Source: an uncultured Clostridia bacterium | GTDB taxonomy: Bacteria > Bacillota > Clostridia > Christensenellales > CAG-138 | Length of the DNA: 64,000 nucleotides | Assembly (NCBI GenBank): GCA_947168855.1 | Contig: CAMVNO010000001.1 | Coordinates: 263,077 to 327,076 of the forward strand | Reading direction: 5' to 3' | Shown: piece by piece, positions 50,350 to 61,493 of the stretch | How the letters are laid out: every line of letters starts with the position of its first letter | Position numbering within the stretch: the stretch's first letter is position 1 | Position numbers and translations under genes: made by a program | The notes under the pieces: generated by a model | Told to the model about the DNA's origin: nothing | Database searches by the model: none | What the model saw: the letters and a program-made list of their open reading frames with translations, nothing else

Positions 50350-51723
50350 TTACGCCTCCTCGTAGTATTTTTCGATATAGACGTCCTTGATACGCTTGAG
50401 CTCGGACTTCGGCAGGATCCTCAAAAGCTCCCAGCCGAGGTTCAGCGTTTCCTCGATCGAACGGTTCGTGTAGTAGCCCTGCGAAACGTAGCGCGTCTCG
50501 AATTCATCGGCAAATTTCGCATAGAGCTTATCCGTGTCGGACAGCGCCGCGTCACCGAGGATAACCGCAAGCTCCTTTGCGTCCTTGCCGCGCGAATACG
50601 CCGAGAACAGCTGATTCATCGTGTCCGCATGATCCTCGCGTGTTTTGCCTTTGCCGATGCCCTTGTCCTTCAGTCGGGAAAGCGACGGCAGAACATTGAT
50701 CGGCGGTGTCAGACCTTTGCGGTACAGCTCGCGGGAAAGAATGATCTGCCCCTCGGTGATGTAGCCGGTCAGGTCGGGGATCGGGTGCGTGACGTCGTCC
50801 TCCGGCATGGACAGGATCGGGATCATCGTGATCGAGCCCTTGTTGCCGCGGATACGACCCGCGCGCTCGTACATCGTAGCAAGGTCGGTATACATGTAGC
50901 CCGGATAGCCGCGGCGGCCGGGAACCTCTTTGCGCGCGGCGGAAACTTCGCGCAGCGCTTCCGCGTAGTTCGTGATGTCCGTGATGATGACGAGCACCTG
51001 CATGCCGAGATCGTACGCAAGATATTCGGCGGCGGTGATCGCCATACGCGGCGTGGATATACGTTCGATCGCCGGGTCGTTCGCCAGATTGATGAACGTG
51101 ACCGTACGCTCGATTGCGCCGGTCTCGCGGAAGTCGTTGATGAAGAAATCCGCTTCCTCGAACGTGATGCCGACCGCGGCAAAGACGACCGCGAACTTTT
51201 CATCGCTGCCGAGGACCTTTGCCTGACGCGCGATCTGCGCCGCAAGGTTCGCATGCGGCAGACCGCTGCCGGAGAACACCGGAAGCTTCTGTCCGCGGAC
51301 GAGCGTGTTCAGACCGTCGATCGCGGAGATGCCTGTCTGAATGAACTCGGACGGATAATCGCGCGCGGCGGGGTTCATCGCCGTACCGTTGATGTCCATA
51401 TGCTTTTCCGCAATCAGCGCGGGACCGCCGTCCTTCGGCTTGCCCATGCCGTCGAAGACGCGGCCGAGCATGTCGGGCGCGACGTCGAGCTCGATGGAGT
51501 GACCCAGAAACCGCGCCTTGCTGTCGGAAATGCGCAGCCCCTGCGAGCCCTCAAAGAGCTGGACCATGGCTTTGTCGCCGTTGATTTCGAGAACACGACC
51601 GCGGCGGATCGTTCCGTCCGCCTGTTCGATCTCAACCAGCTCGTCGTATTTTACGCCCTCGACGTCCTTCACCAGCATCAGCGGACCGACGACCTCGGAA
51701 ATGGTTCGATATTCTTTACGCAT
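50350..51723 (-). CDS. ntpB: V-type ATPase subunit B
   Basis: The 457-residue protein is the non-catalytic nucleotide-binding subunit: [56 protein letters not shown] and [17 protein letters not shown] are family hallmarks. It lacks an intact P-loop, as expected. Its ATG overlaps the subunit A stop by one base. Confidence 0.97.
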   Translation of the reverse strand: MRKEYRTISEVVGPLMLVKDVEGVKYDELVEIEQADGTIRRGRVLEINGDKAMVQLFEGSQGLRISDSKARFLGHSIELDVAPDMLGRVFDGMGKPKDGGPALIAEKHMDINGTAMNPAARDYPSEFIQTGISAIDGLNTLVRGQKLPVFSGSGLPHANLAAQIARQAKVLGSDEKFAVVFAAVGITFEEADFFINDFRETGAIERTVTFINLANDPAIERISTPRMAITAAEYLAYDLGMQVLVIITDITNYAEALREVSAARKEVPGRRGYPGYMYTDLATMYERAGRIRGNKGSITMIPILSMPEDDVTHPIPDLTGYITEGQIILSRELYRKGLTPPINVLPSLSRLKDKGIGKGKTREDHADTMNQLFSAYSRGKDAKELAVILGDAALSDTDKLYAKFADEFETRYVSQGYYTNRSIEETLNLGWELLRILPKSELKRIKDVYIEKYYEEA

Positions 51724-53486
51724 CAGAACTGTCCTCCTTCCGTCAGCGCCGTGATCTGCTCGGTCATATCTTTCATGATCGCGTTGTATTCCTCTTCCGC
51801 CTCCGCTTCCGGCACGTATTTCAGCCTGCCGATGCGTTCACGGACCGGAAGCGCAAGCAGCGCCTTGAATGAAGCATCCTTGTCGAGCGCTTCCAGATTC
51901 TTTTCATAGTTGGTCATGATCGCCTTGAGCATCATGAACTGCTTCTTCGGCGAGGTGTAGGTATCGACCTCGTGGAATGCGTTCTGGTGCAGATAGTCCT
52001 CGCGGATGCTGCGCGCCGCTTCGAGTGTCAGACGATCCTTGAACGACAGCGCATCGATACCGACCAGACGCACGATCTCATCAAGCTCGCTCTCGACCTG
52101 CAGAAGGTGCATGGTGCGCGATACGAGGTTCGACCACTCGGTATTGACTTTGTTGTTGAACCACGGGGACAGACGGTCCTGATACAGCGAATAGGACTGC
52201 AGCCAGTCGATCGCCGGGAAGTGACGCGCATATGCAAGCTTGGAGGACAGTCCCCAATAGACCTTGACGATGCGCAGCGTCGCCTGCGAGACCGGTTCGG
52301 AAATATCGCCGCCCGGCGGGGATACCGCGCCGATCGCCGTGACCGCGCCGAGCCGTCCCTCGCTGCCGAGCGTCTTGACGCTGCCCGCGCGCTCGTAGAA
52401 CTCCGCAAGACGCGACGAAAGGTACGCCGGATAGCCTTCTTCACCGGGCATCTCCTCAAGACGGCCGGACATTTCACGGAGCGCCTCTGCCCAACGGCTC
52501 GTGGAGTCTGCCATGATCGCGACTTTATAACCCATGTCGCGGAAATACTCCGCGATCGTAATGCCCGTGTAGATGGACGCCTCACGCGCCGCAACCGGCA
52601 TATCGGACGTGTTCGCGATCAGCACCGTGCGCTTCATCAGCGACAGTCCCGTGCGCGGGTCCTTAAGCTCCGGGAACTCCATCAGAACATCGGTCATCTC
52701 GTTGCCGCGCTCGCCGCAGCCGACGTAGACGATGATGTCCGCGTCCGCCCACTTTGCAAGCTGATGCTGCACGACCGTCTTGCCGCTTCCGAACGGACCG
52801 GGAACCGCCGCGACGCCGCCCTTTGCGACCGGGAACAGCGTGTCGATGACGCGCTGACCGGTGACCATCGGCTCGTTCGGCGCGAGCTTTTCCGCATACG
52901 GTCTGCCCTTTCTGACCGGCCATTTCTGGAGCATCGGGAGCTCAATCCCCCTGCCGTCCTTCTCGAGCTTCGCGATCGGCGTGACGATGTTCGCGTCGCC
53001 TTCGAAGATCCATGTTACCTTGCCGGATACGTTCGGCGGGACCATGATCTTATGCAGAACCGCCTCGGTCTCCTGCACGGTGCCGAGCACGTCGCCGCCT
53101 CTGACCTCGTTGCCCACCTTCGCGGTCGGCACGAAATGCCAGAGCTTTTCATGATCCAGCGAATCGACGGTGATACCGCGCGTGATGCGGTCGCCCGCCT
53201 GCTCACGGATCTTGTTCAGCGGACGCTGAATCCCGTCGTAGATGGATTCGATGAGACCCGGCGCCAGCTCAACCGAAAGCGGCGCGCCGGTCGAATACAC
53301 CGGTTCGCCGGGACCGATGCCGCCGGTTTCCTCATAAACCTGAATGGAAGCCTTATCCTCGCGCAATTCGATGACTTCGCCGATCAGATGCTTGTCGGAT
53401 ACACGAACGACGTCGAACATCTGTACGTCGCCCATGCCGCTTGCCACGATCAACGGTCCCGAAACCTTTACGATAGTACCTTGCAT
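51723..53486 (-). CDS. ntpA: V-type ATPase catalytic subunit A
   Basis: The 587-residue protein has the catalytic P-loop GPFGSGKT and the [10 protein letters not shown] motif, and the [27 protein letters not shown] stretch. It hydrolyses or makes ATP. GGAGAAAG precedes the ATG. Confidence 0.98.
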   Translation of the reverse strand: MQGTIVKVSGPLIVASGMGDVQMFDVVRVSDKHLIGEVIELREDKASIQVYEETGGIGPGEPVYSTGAPLSVELAPGLIESIYDGIQRPLNKIREQAGDRITRGITVDSLDHEKLWHFVPTAKVGNEVRGGDVLGTVQETEAVLHKIMVPPNVSGKVTWIFEGDANIVTPIAKLEKDGRGIELPMLQKWPVRKGRPYAEKLAPNEPMVTGQRVIDTLFPVAKGGVAAVPGPFGSGKTVVQHQLAKWADADIIVYVGCGERGNEMTDVLMEFPELKDPRTGLSLMKRTVLIANTSDMPVAAREASIYTGITIAEYFRDMGYKVAIMADSTSRWAEALREMSGRLEEMPGEEGYPAYLSSRLAEFYERAGSVKTLGSEGRLGAVTAIGAVSPPGGDISEPVSQATLRIVKVYWGLSSKLAYARHFPAIDWLQSYSLYQDRLSPWFNNKVNTEWSNLVSRTMHLLQVESELDEIVRLVGIDALSFKDRLTLEAARSIREDYLHQNAFHEVDTYTSPKKQFMMLKAIMTNYEKNLEALDKDASFKALLALPVRERIGRLKYVPEAEAEEEYNAIMKDMTEQITALTEGGQF

Positions 53487-53499
53487 ACTCTTTCTCCTG

Positions 53500-53823
53500 T
53501 TATGAATTGCTCAAAATATCCAGACCGACCGCCTTTTCGACGTTGTCCTTGATCGCCCGCATGCCGATCCCCTGCGTACCGGACGCGTCGGGGATCGGAA
53601 TGATCGCAGGGTACGCCTCCCCCTGAAACTCGCGGATCGTTTCCTCGCATGCCGGGTAATATGTCTCCGTGACATAAACCGCCGCGTACCCGGTCCGGGC
53701 AAGCCGGTGCAGCGTTCTGTTCGCCGTCTCCCCGTCGGTCACGTCGTAGACCTCGATCCCGACCGCCTTAAACAGCAGGACGGAGTCACGATCGCCGATA
53801 ACGGCGCATTTACCGTTCGCCAT
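53500..53823 (-). CDS. ntpF: V-type ATPase subunit F
   Basis: The 107-residue protein with [19 protein letters not shown] is a rotor-stalk subunit. Its start lies 14 bases inside the subunit C gene. Confidence 0.92.
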   Translation of the reverse strand: MANGKCAVIGDRDSVLLFKAVGIEVYDVTDGETANRTLHRLARTGYAAVYVTETYYPACEETIREFQGEAYPAIIPIPDASGTQGIGMRAIKDNVEKAVGLDILSNS

Positions 53824-54799
53824 ACAGCTTCACCAGCCTTTCGCGAATCACGCTGTCGCCGACGCCGTTGCGTTTGCCCGTGATGATCAGACGCACGGCT
53901 CTGCCCTCGCGCTCCTTCGCAAGATAATAGCCTATGATCGGATAGATCGTTTCGCTTTCGTATTTGTGCGCGGAAAGCAGCGAAACCAGATAGTTGTCCC
54001 GCGCCTTTTCCAGCTCGGCAATGCTGCCCGTACGCAGCATGGCATTGAGCCCCGCAAGCAACGCTTCCTGACACACGCTTTCGCCGAGGATCCTGTTCAG
54101 CGAATCAAAGGAAAGCTCATAGGCGTTGTACAGATCGCGATACTTCACGCCGCCCTCCGGCAGGATGACCTCGTCGAGCGTCTCGATCGAAGCGCCCATC
54201 GCACGAAGGCGCAGAAATGTCAGAACATTGTCGAAATCCGCCATCGCACGGAAATACTGCGAAAAGACCGGCTGCTTTTCGGTTTGCTTCAGCGCATGCG
54301 CAAGATACGCGCGGTCGAGCGTGATCGAGATCGCACGCGGCTCAACGCGGATCTCCAGCCGCTTTTCCAGCCGGTTCAGCGCATCGCAGATGATCTCCGG
54401 CAGGGCGCCGTACTGCTTCTCCTTGACGAACGCGGTCAGCGTCTCGCGGTCATAAAGCCCGCCGGGCGTAAACGCGCATTCACTTTGGTTCAAAAGCCGT
54501 GCCTTCAACAGCACCTTGAGGTTCTGCACGTCCGCACGCAGCAGGAAGAGATCGGTGATCGCGGGATTCGGAGACAGCTCTCTGACTTCCTGCATCGCAT
54601 CGGTCATTTCCCGCTCGATCATCCGTTCAACGTCCGCTTCCGTCGCGTCGGACAGATTGCCGTAGCGAACGTCGGAAAGCGCGCGCATCGCATCCGAAAC
54701 GGAGCCGTCCAGCATGCGCTGGATCGTCTGCGGCTCAAGAAGCCGCTTATTCAGCGCGGACAGTCTCGCACATGCGTATGCGTAACTCGGTTGCGGCAT
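53810..54799 (-). CDS. ntpC: V-type ATPase subunit C
   Basis: The 329-residue helical protein, with YAYACARLSALNKRLL at the start and FLLRADVQNLKVLLKAR, joins the central stalk to the proteolipid ring (d-type subunit). Confidence 0.92.
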   Translation of the reverse strand: MPQPSYAYACARLSALNKRLLEPQTIQRMLDGSVSDAMRALSDVRYGNLSDATEADVERMIEREMTDAMQEVRELSPNPAITDLFLLRADVQNLKVLLKARLLNQSECAFTPGGLYDRETLTAFVKEKQYGALPEIICDALNRLEKRLEIRVEPRAISITLDRAYLAHALKQTEKQPVFSQYFRAMADFDNVLTFLRLRAMGASIETLDEVILPEGGVKYRDLYNAYELSFDSLNRILGESVCQEALLAGLNAMLRTGSIAELEKARDNYLVSLLSAHKYESETIYPIIGYYLAKEREGRAVRLIITGKRNGVGDSVIRERLVKLYGER

Positions 54800-54813
54800 A
54801 GCGTTCTCCTCTC

Positions 54814-55386
54814 TTATCGAAATAGGATCTTTGCGACATTCGTTTCCTCGGCATTGCGAAGCTCATGAAGGATCGCCTTCATCGAGCAGTCTTTCTCATA
54901 GCCGTCGCCGTACAGAACGAACCCGGCTTCCGCTTCCGCGTCTTTTTCGGATAGCGTCACGGAAAAGGGCAGCGCCGCGATCGTGTGTGCAATCACGCCG
55001 CGATCCGCCTTTGCGGGCGATACAACATCGTTCTCCTTCGCTTCTTTCAGAAGGATCGTGCGGAACAGGGCTTCCCGCTTCTCATTCGACAACGCGAGCA
55101 TTCTGTGATATGTCTCGGTGAATACGCTGTCTAAAAGCGCGCGTTTTGCGCGAAGCGTTTCCTTGCGTCCGTCGAGCTCGGCGCGCGTACGGCAGCCGTT
55201 CAGAATCACGCCGATCTGCTGTTCGCGTTCTTTCTCCGTGCGTTCGGCTCTTTGTGCGATCTCTGCGTCCCGGGATTCACGGATGCCGCTTGCGGAAGCC
55301 TCTGCGTCGGCAAGGATCTTATCGGCTGCTTCTTTCGCATCCGCTAAGATTCTGTCGATGAGGTTTGCTGCATTCTCGTTTCCCAT
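54814..55386 (-). CDS. ntpE: V-type ATPase subunit E
   Basis: The 190-residue protein has a long charged N-terminal helix (about 1-95) and a globular C-terminal domain; it builds the peripheral stalk with the H/G subunit. Confidence 0.88.
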   Translation of the reverse strand: MGNENAANLIDRILADAKEAADKILADAEASASGIRESRDAEIAQRAERTEKEREQQIGVILNGCRTRAELDGRKETLRAKRALLDSVFTETYHRMLALSNEKREALFRTILLKEAKENDVVSPAKADRGVIAHTIAALPFSVTLSEKDAEAEAGFVLYGDGYEKDCSMKAILHELRNAEETNVAKILFR

Positions 55387-55401
55387 ACCTTGCCTCGTTT
55401 C

Positions 55402-55893
<492 letters not shown>

Positions 55894-55903
55894 TTAATAG
55901 ATT

Positions 55904-57880
55904 TTATTTGGTTACCTGAACGTGTTTTGTGTTATAGGAAAGCGGTCGGAATTCCTTTCCGCCGGATTCGTAGAACTTGCCGTAGAATTCAACGTACTGC
56001 AGTCTCGCGCAGTGCACGAACGCGCCGAGCGCGTTGATCGCGACGTTGAACGTATGCAGCGCGATTACGAGCACAATGCAGAGGATCGCGCCGAGAATTG
56101 CCAGGAAGATGTTCGACGAGCCGGTCAGCATGTTGCTGAGCATGTTGAACACCTGTCCGATGACGCCGGTCGCGATGCCGAGTGCGAACAGACGCGCGTA
56201 CGACAGAATGTCGGACAGAACGCCGGTGATGTCATACAGTCCGCCGAGACCGCTCGTGATCCGCGAGAACGGGTTCTTTTTCTCTCTGCCCTTGAACAGA
56301 ACGACCATCGCCGCGCCGACGGCTGCCGCGATCAGCGCAGGCATCGTGACCGCTTTCGGAAGCTCGATCGGACTTCCTGCCATGCTCGTAATCGCGGGCA
56401 GGAATCCGATCACCAGACCGAGGGTAATGAGCACCCAAGAGATCTGATCGAACACCGCGCTCTTCCAGTCGCCCTTCGAGAACTTGTCGATCGCGCCGAC
56501 GATATACCCCGCAACAATGTGCAGAACGCCGAGTCCGAAGCAGAGTCCCAGCATCGCCATGGAGTTCTGCATCGGATCAATCCACGCGGGGAAGATCCCG
56601 ATCCTGTCGAAGAACTGCCCGATGATCGTGAAAACGCCGCCGGATGCGTCGGTGCGCGTAATGCCGAAGAACGAACCGGTCAGCACGCCCCAGACGATCG
56701 TTGAAAGCCCGCCCCAGAACAGCACGCGCGAAATGCCCGCGCTCATGCCGGTCGGCTTTTTCTTTTTAATGTAGAGCCACGAACCGAGCATCAGCAGAAT
56801 GCCGTAGCCGGTGTCCGAGAGCATCAGTCCGAACAGGAGAATGTAGAACGGCGTCATGTACGGCGTGCCGTCGATCGTGCCGTAAGCCGGACGCGAATAG
56901 AGCGTCTGGACCTCTTCGAACGGTTTGACGAACTTGCTGTTCTTCACCACCGAAGGCGGTTCCTCACCCTCGATCGGATCGCGCGTTTCGAAGCTGTACG
57001 CGTCGGTGACACTTTTGATCGTCTGCTCGGTCTTTTCGACCTCGTCTTCGCGGACCCAGCCTTCGAGTACGAACGCATGCGCCGTATAGCTGAGATCGCC
57101 GCGCGCCGAAAGCCGTTCGGCGTCGATCGTTTCCGCGTCCAGCGCATTCTGCAGCGTCTCGATCGTTTCGCCGTGCGCCTCGAGCTGTTTCTGCGTTTCC
57201 GCATACTGCCCGTCGATCTCCGCGATTCTGCGGTCGAGCGACTCGATCGCCTCGCGCGGCGTGCCCTGCATCTTCGGAAACACGTAATCCTGCCAGTCGA
57301 TCGTTTTCAGGAAATTCTGTACGACGCGCGTATCGTCCTCCCTGCATGCGAGAATCGTCGGGACGGTTGCGCTTTCGTTCAGAAGCTCGGCTTCGAGGTA
57401 TTCCTGTTCCCTGATGCGCTGTACATCCTTGGATGCGCACAGACCGACGAAATAATGCACGCGCGACGTGTTCTTTACGGAATCCATCGGAACGGTCAGC
57501 GCAGTCCACGGCTCGAGCGACGCACGCACAGAGACCGCCTTCTCGCGCTCCGCAAGAAGACGGGTCTGCGTATGCAGCAGCGTCTCGATCTCGTCCGTCG
57601 TCTCCGCCGCCTTCGGAACATATCCGCGAATATCGCCGAGCGTCATCTCGCGCTTCTGCGGGCTCAGAAAGCCCGCTTTTTTCGCATATGGCTTCACGGC
57701 GCTGATGGACTCGGAAAGTCTCTGAATGCGCGCGTTGATCGCATCCGTCTCTCCGTCCGGCGTATCGCCGTCGGCAAGCCGGATGATCTCAACCGTTCCG
57801 ATCTTCTGCAGAGCGTTTAGGATTTCATCCTGATCCGATTTCAGCGCGACCAATGACAGGCGCTTCATCGATACGATCAT
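55904..57880 (-). CDS. ntpI: V-type ATPase subunit I (a)
   Basis: The 658-residue protein has a cytoplasmic, coiled-coil-rich N-terminal half and about seven membrane segments in the C-terminal half (from about 340), with MTPFYILLFGLMLSDTGYG and SYARLFALGIATGVI holding the conserved Arg of the ion channel. ATG overlap with the H subunit. Confidence 0.95.
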   Translation of the reverse strand: MIVSMKRLSLVALKSDQDEILNALQKIGTVEIIRLADGDTPDGETDAINARIQRLSESISAVKPYAKKAGFLSPQKREMTLGDIRGYVPKAAETTDEIETLLHTQTRLLAEREKAVSVRASLEPWTALTVPMDSVKNTSRVHYFVGLCASKDVQRIREQEYLEAELLNESATVPTILACREDDTRVVQNFLKTIDWQDYVFPKMQGTPREAIESLDRRIAEIDGQYAETQKQLEAHGETIETLQNALDAETIDAERLSARGDLSYTAHAFVLEGWVREDEVEKTEQTIKSVTDAYSFETRDPIEGEEPPSVVKNSKFVKPFEEVQTLYSRPAYGTIDGTPYMTPFYILLFGLMLSDTGYGILLMLGSWLYIKKKKPTGMSAGISRVLFWGGLSTIVWGVLTGSFFGITRTDASGGVFTIIGQFFDRIGIFPAWIDPMQNSMAMLGLCFGLGVLHIVAGYIVGAIDKFSKGDWKSAVFDQISWVLITLGLVIGFLPAITSMAGSPIELPKAVTMPALIAAAVGAAMVVLFKGREKKNPFSRITSGLGGLYDITGVLSDILSYARLFALGIATGVIGQVFNMLSNMLTGSSNIFLAILGAILCIVLVIALHTFNVAINALGAFVHCARLQYVEFYGKFYESGGKEFRPLSYNTKHVQVTK

Positions 57881-58191
57881 ACCGTTGCTTCAATCCTTTC
57901 CATCAAATATGCAATCGCTTCCGGAACGTGTCTTTCCGCTGCCGTGATCTGCCTTTCCGTTTCGGTCCTGGCTTTCTGCGTAACCTCAGCCGCGATCGCT
58001 TCGCCGTCCGTCTGCGCCTGCAGCAGCATTTCCGCCGTATTTCTGCGCGCCTGTTCGGCTTCCGCCGCGATCGTTTCGTCCGCTTCGGTCCTTGCTTTCG
58101 CAACGAGCTCTCTTGCCGCGCGGTTGGCTTCTTCAAGGATCGCGTCGGCACGGGTCTCCGCTTCAGCGATCCGTTCCATGATACTGGTCAT
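57877..58191 (-). CDS. V-type ATPase subunit H/G
   Basis: The 104-residue protein is one long Ala/Glu/Arg-rich helix, as in AhaH/NtpH-type peripheral stalk subunits. GGAG precedes the first ATG; Met5 is a possible second start. It opens the ATPase gene row, 21 bases behind upp. Confidence 0.85.
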   Translation of the reverse strand: MTSIMERIAEAETRADAILEEANRAARELVAKARTEADETIAAEAEQARRNTAEMLLQAQTDGEAIAAEVTQKARTETERQITAAERHVPEAIAYLMERIEATV

Positions 58192-58212
58192 ACTATTCTC
58201 CGTTCCGATTGG

Positions 58213-58839
58213 TTATTTGGTACCGAACAGGCGATCGCCCGCGTCGCCGAGACCCGGAACGATGTAGCCGTGCTCGTTCAGTTTCTGATCGATGCATGCA
58301 ACGTAGATATCCACGTCGTCATATACCTTTCCGACGGCTTCGATGCCTTCGGGCGCGGCAAGCAGGTTCACGAGGCGGATGCTCTTTGCGCCGCCCTCCT
58401 TGAGCACGCGAATGCCCTCGATCGCGGAATTTCCGGTTGCCAGCATCGGATCGACGAGGATCGCGTCGCGCTCTTCGATGTCGTACGGAAGCTTGCAGTA
58501 ATAGCTGGTCGGCTTCAGCGTGTCGGGATTGCGATACATGCCGATGTGTCCCATCTTTGCGCTCGGGATCAGGTTCATCATGCCGTCCGCCATGCCCAGC
58601 CCCGCTCTGAGGATCGGAACGATCGCGATCTTTTCGTTCGCAAGCACCTTGAACGTGCTCTTGCAGATCGGCGTTTCGATCTCCGCGTCGACAAGCGGAA
58701 GATCGCGCGTGACCTCATAGCACATCAGCATTGCAAGCTCGCTGACGAGCTCGCGGAATTCTTTGTTGCTCGTGTTCTTGTCACGCAGTCTGGACAGTTT
58801 GTGCTGTACGAGAGGATGGTCGATTACGGTTACTTTCAT
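58213..58839 (-). CDS. upp: Uracil phosphoribosyltransferase
   Basis: The 208-residue protein has the Upp motifs [14 protein letters not shown], the PRPP loop [15 protein letters not shown] and the C-terminal [16 protein letters not shown]. It makes UMP from uracil and PRPP. Its start overlaps the rpiB stop. Confidence 0.98.
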   Translation of the reverse strand: MKVTVIDHPLVQHKLSRLRDKNTSNKEFRELVSELAMLMCYEVTRDLPLVDAEIETPICKSTFKVLANEKIAIVPILRAGLGMADGMMNLIPSAKMGHIGMYRNPDTLKPTSYYCKLPYDIEERDAILVDPMLATGNSAIEGIRVLKEGGAKSIRLVNLLAAPEGIEAVGKVYDDVDIYVACIDQKLNEHGYIVPGLGDAGDRLFGTK

Positions 58840-59288
58840 ACTTGCTCCTTCCCCGCCTCATAAGCGGTAATGATTCCGATCCGTCTCGCATGTCTGCCGC
58901 CCTCAAACTCGGTCGACAGCCATACGTCGGTGATTTCCAATGCCAAAGAGAGCGGAATTATTCCCGCTCCCATTGCCAAAACATTTGAATCGTTGTGTCT
59001 TCTGGTCATTTCCGCAGACTTGAGATCGCCGCAAAGCGCGCAGCGGATCCCGCGGACCTTGTTCGCCGCGATGGACATTCCGATTCCGGTGGTGCAGATC
59101 ACAATGCCGCGATCGGCCTTGCCGTCGCGCACAAGCTCCGCAGCTGCGATGCCGAACTCCGGGTAATCGACGCTTTCGGTGCCGAAGCAGCCGCAGTCGA
59201 TCACTTCATGTCCCTGCGAAATCAGATGTTCTTTGACGGCTTCTTTATATGCGTAACCGCCGTGGTCGGATCCGACAGACAGTTTCAT
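58836..59288 (-). CDS. rpiB: Ribose-5-phosphate isomerase B
   Basis: The 150-residue protein has [14 protein letters not shown], the [22 protein letters not shown] loop with the active-site Cys, and [12 protein letters not shown]. It interconverts ribose 5-phosphate and ribulose 5-phosphate. It begins the rpiB-upp-V-ATPase run behind its own promoter. Confidence 0.96.
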   Translation of the reverse strand: MKLSVGSDHGGYAYKEAVKEHLISQGHEVIDCGCFGTESVDYPEFGIAAAELVRDGKADRGIVICTTGIGMSIAANKVRGIRCALCGDLKSAEMTRRHNDSNVLAMGAGIIPLSLALEITDVWLSTEFEGGRHARRIGIITAYEAGKEQV

Positions 59289-59321
59289 AGATGTTCGTAC
59301 CCCCTCCGATCATTCTGAATA

Positions 59322-59350
59322 ATTATAACAAACGGACCGCTGTTTGTACA
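59322..59350 (-). promoter_or_regulatory. Promoter of rpiB-upp-V-ATPase
   Basis: TGTACA (59350-59345), 17 bp, TATAAT (59327-59322) with extended TG. Confidence 0.7.
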
Positions 59351-59379
59351 GAGGCGAATTGCAACTTTTTCGGAATCGG

Positions 59380-60420
59380 TCACACCGTTTCCCGGGAAAA
59401 GCCCGCCGCGCGCAGCAGCCGGTTCATAAACGCAAGTCCCGTCTTCCCGGTGTCGATCCCCTCCGCAAGGATCACGTCGCAGTGCGCGCCGACCTCCCGC
59501 AGGAGCGAAAACAGATTCGCGCACATGGTTTCCGGATCTTCCCGATCGCCGAGCGAATACGCATTCATGTTCCGGTAGCTTGCCATCGTCTGTTCCGTTC
59601 CGAGAATCGCCACGACCTTTCCCTCTGCTTCGCAGTCATAATACAGCGTGCGGATGCGCTTTGCGGCAGGTTTCGGATCGCCCTCCACAACGTGCACTTC
59701 GGCGTCCGGGGCGTAATGCTTGTACTTCATGCCCGGCGACGCCGCGACCTCGCGCTCGCCGAGCGGATTCAGGATGCTCGGCGCAAGCCGCACCGGTCCG
59801 ATGACCGCTTCGAGCATTTCGCGCGTAACCGCGCCGGGACGCAGGATCGTCGGCTCGCCGACCAGCGAAAGCACCGTGGATTCCACGCCGTATCTGCACG
59901 GACCTCCGTCCAAGATCAGCGGGATCCGTCCGTCCATATCGGCAAGCACGTGTTCCGCGGTCGTCGGGCTGGGTCTGCCGGAACGGTTCGCGGAAGGCGC
60001 CGCGATCGGCACGCCGGATTTCTGGATCAGAAGCCGCGCGGTCCTGTCCGACGGCATGCGGACCGCAACGGTTTCAAGCCCTGCCGTCACCTCATACGGG
60101 ACCTCGTCCGCTTTGTTGAAAATCAGCGTCAACGGACCGGGCCAGAAGGTGTCCATAAGCGTATTCGCAAGCTTCGGCACATGCGCCCACAAAAGCTTGA
60201 CGTCGCTTTTTTTCGCAATGTGCAGGATCAGCGGATTGTCGTTCGGCCGTCCCTTTGCCTCAAAGATGCGGTTGACCGCTTCCCCGTCCATGCCGTTTGC
60301 GCCGAGTCCGTAGACCGTTTCGGTCGGAAACGCGACGAGCTCTCCGTTCCGGATGAGTTCCGCGCCGAGCGTCGTTCCGGCATCCTCCTTACGGACCGTC
60401 GAAATCACTTCCGTCTTCAT
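59380..60420 (-). CDS. tsaC: Threonylcarbamoyl-AMP synthase (YrdC-Sua5)
   Basis: The 346-residue protein has the YrdC domain (about 10-205; VAFPTETVYGLGANG, KGRPNDNPLILHI, SANRSGRPSPTT) and the extra C-terminal Sua5 domain joined by PGMKYKHYAPDAEV. It makes threonylcarbamoyl-AMP for tRNA t6A. Start overlaps the prfA stop (ATGA). Confidence 0.95.
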   Translation of the reverse strand: MKTEVISTVRKEDAGTTLGAELIRNGELVAFPTETVYGLGANGMDGEAVNRIFEAKGRPNDNPLILHIAKKSDVKLLWAHVPKLANTLMDTFWPGPLTLIFNKADEVPYEVTAGLETVAVRMPSDRTARLLIQKSGVPIAAPSANRSGRPSPTTAEHVLADMDGRIPLILDGGPCRYGVESTVLSLVGEPTILRPGAVTREMLEAVIGPVRLAPSILNPLGEREVAASPGMKYKHYAPDAEVHVVEGDPKPAAKRIRTLYYDCEAEGKVVAILGTEQTMASYRNMNAYSLGDREDPETMCANLFSLLREVGAHCDVILAEGIDTGKTGLAFMNRLLRAAGFSRETV

Positions 60421-61493
60421 GCGTCCGCCTCCCCGGAAAGCTGCGCCGCGCGTTCGGCGAGCGTCAGCGCGTCGATCATTTCATCCATGTCGCCGTCCAG
60501 AAACTGTTCGAGTTTGTAGAGCGTGAGCCCGATGCGGTGATCGGTCACGCGGCTCTGCGGAAAATTATAGGTGCGGATGCGCTCGCTGCGGTCGCCGCTT
60601 CCGACCATGCTCTTTTTCCGATCGGCAAGCTGCGCATGCTGTTCGGACGCAAAATGCTCATATAGGCGGCTCTTCAAAAGCCGCATCGCCTGTTCCTTGT
60701 TCTGCAGCTGGCTGCGTTCGTTCTGACACGCGACCACGATCCCCGTCGGAATATGCGTGATACGGATCGCGGACGACGTCTTGTTGACGTGCTGTCCGCC
60801 TGCGCCGCTCGAGCGGTAGGTATCGATCCGCAGATCGGAATCCCTGATCTCGATATGAATATCGTCGACCTCAGGCATGACGGCAACCGTCGCCGCACTC
60901 GTGTGGATGCGCCCCTGCGATTCGGTCTCCGGCACGCGCTGCACGCGGTGTACCCCGCCTTCGAACTTGAGCCGCGCATACGCGCCGCGCTTGCCTGAAA
61001 CGGACAGAATGATCTCCTTGACGCCGCCGAGCTCGGTGACGTTTTCGGAGATGGTCTCGGTCTTGAAGCCGTGCCGTTCCGCATAGCGCAGGTACATGCG
61101 CAGAAGGTCCGCGCCGAACAGCGACGCCTCTTCGCCGCCCGTACCCGCGCGGATCTCCAGAATGACGCCGCGGTCGTCGTTCTCATCCTTCGGCAAAAGC
61201 AGCGCTTTGAGCGTATTCTCCTGCTCCGCAAGCGACGCTTCGAGCGCGGCAAGCTCCTCCTCCGCAAGTGCTTTCATCTCCGGATCCGTTGTATCGGAAA
61301 GCAGCGCAAGGCAGTCGCTGCGCTCGCTCTCGGTCTGCGTATACCGATCGTAAGCGGCGACGATCTCGGAAAGCTCCGCGTGCTCGCGCGAAAGCGCGGT
61401 ATACGCCTCGCGGTCGTTTGCCGCGTCGGGCTTTGACAGCGCTTCCGTCAGAGCGTTATATCGTTCTTTGCATTTTTTCAGCTTCTCAATCAT
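60417..61493 (-). CDS. prfA: Peptide chain release factor 1
   Basis: The 358-residue protein has the catalytic GGQ in SSGAGGQHVNKTSSAIRI, GTGGEEASLFGADLLRMY, and a P-x-T-type codon-reading region. It ends translation at UAA and UAG. The methyltransferase that modifies its GGQ is encoded directly upstream. Confidence 0.97.
   Translation of the reverse strand: MIEKLKKCKERYNALTEALSKPDAANDREAYTALSREHAELSEIVAAYDRYTQTESERSDCLALLSDTTDPEMKALAEEELAALEASLAEQENTLKALLLPKDENDDRGVILEIRAGTGGEEASLFGADLLRMYLRYAERHGFKTETISENVTELGGVKEIILSVSGKRGAYARLKFEGGVHRVQRVPETESQGRIHTSAATVAVMPEVDDIHIEIRDSDLRIDTYRSSGAGGQHVNKTSSAIRITHIPTGIVVACQNERSQLQNKEQAMRLLKSRLYEHFASEQHAQLADRKKSMVGSGDRSERIRTYNFPQSRVTDHRIGLTLYKLEQFLDGDMDEMIDALTLAERAAQLSGEADA

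Noticed and set aside
51972..53552. 526-codon open frame on the plus strand opposite ntpA
   Set aside because: Arg/Asp/Leu-rich antisense product of a conserved gene; no ribosome site or family match.
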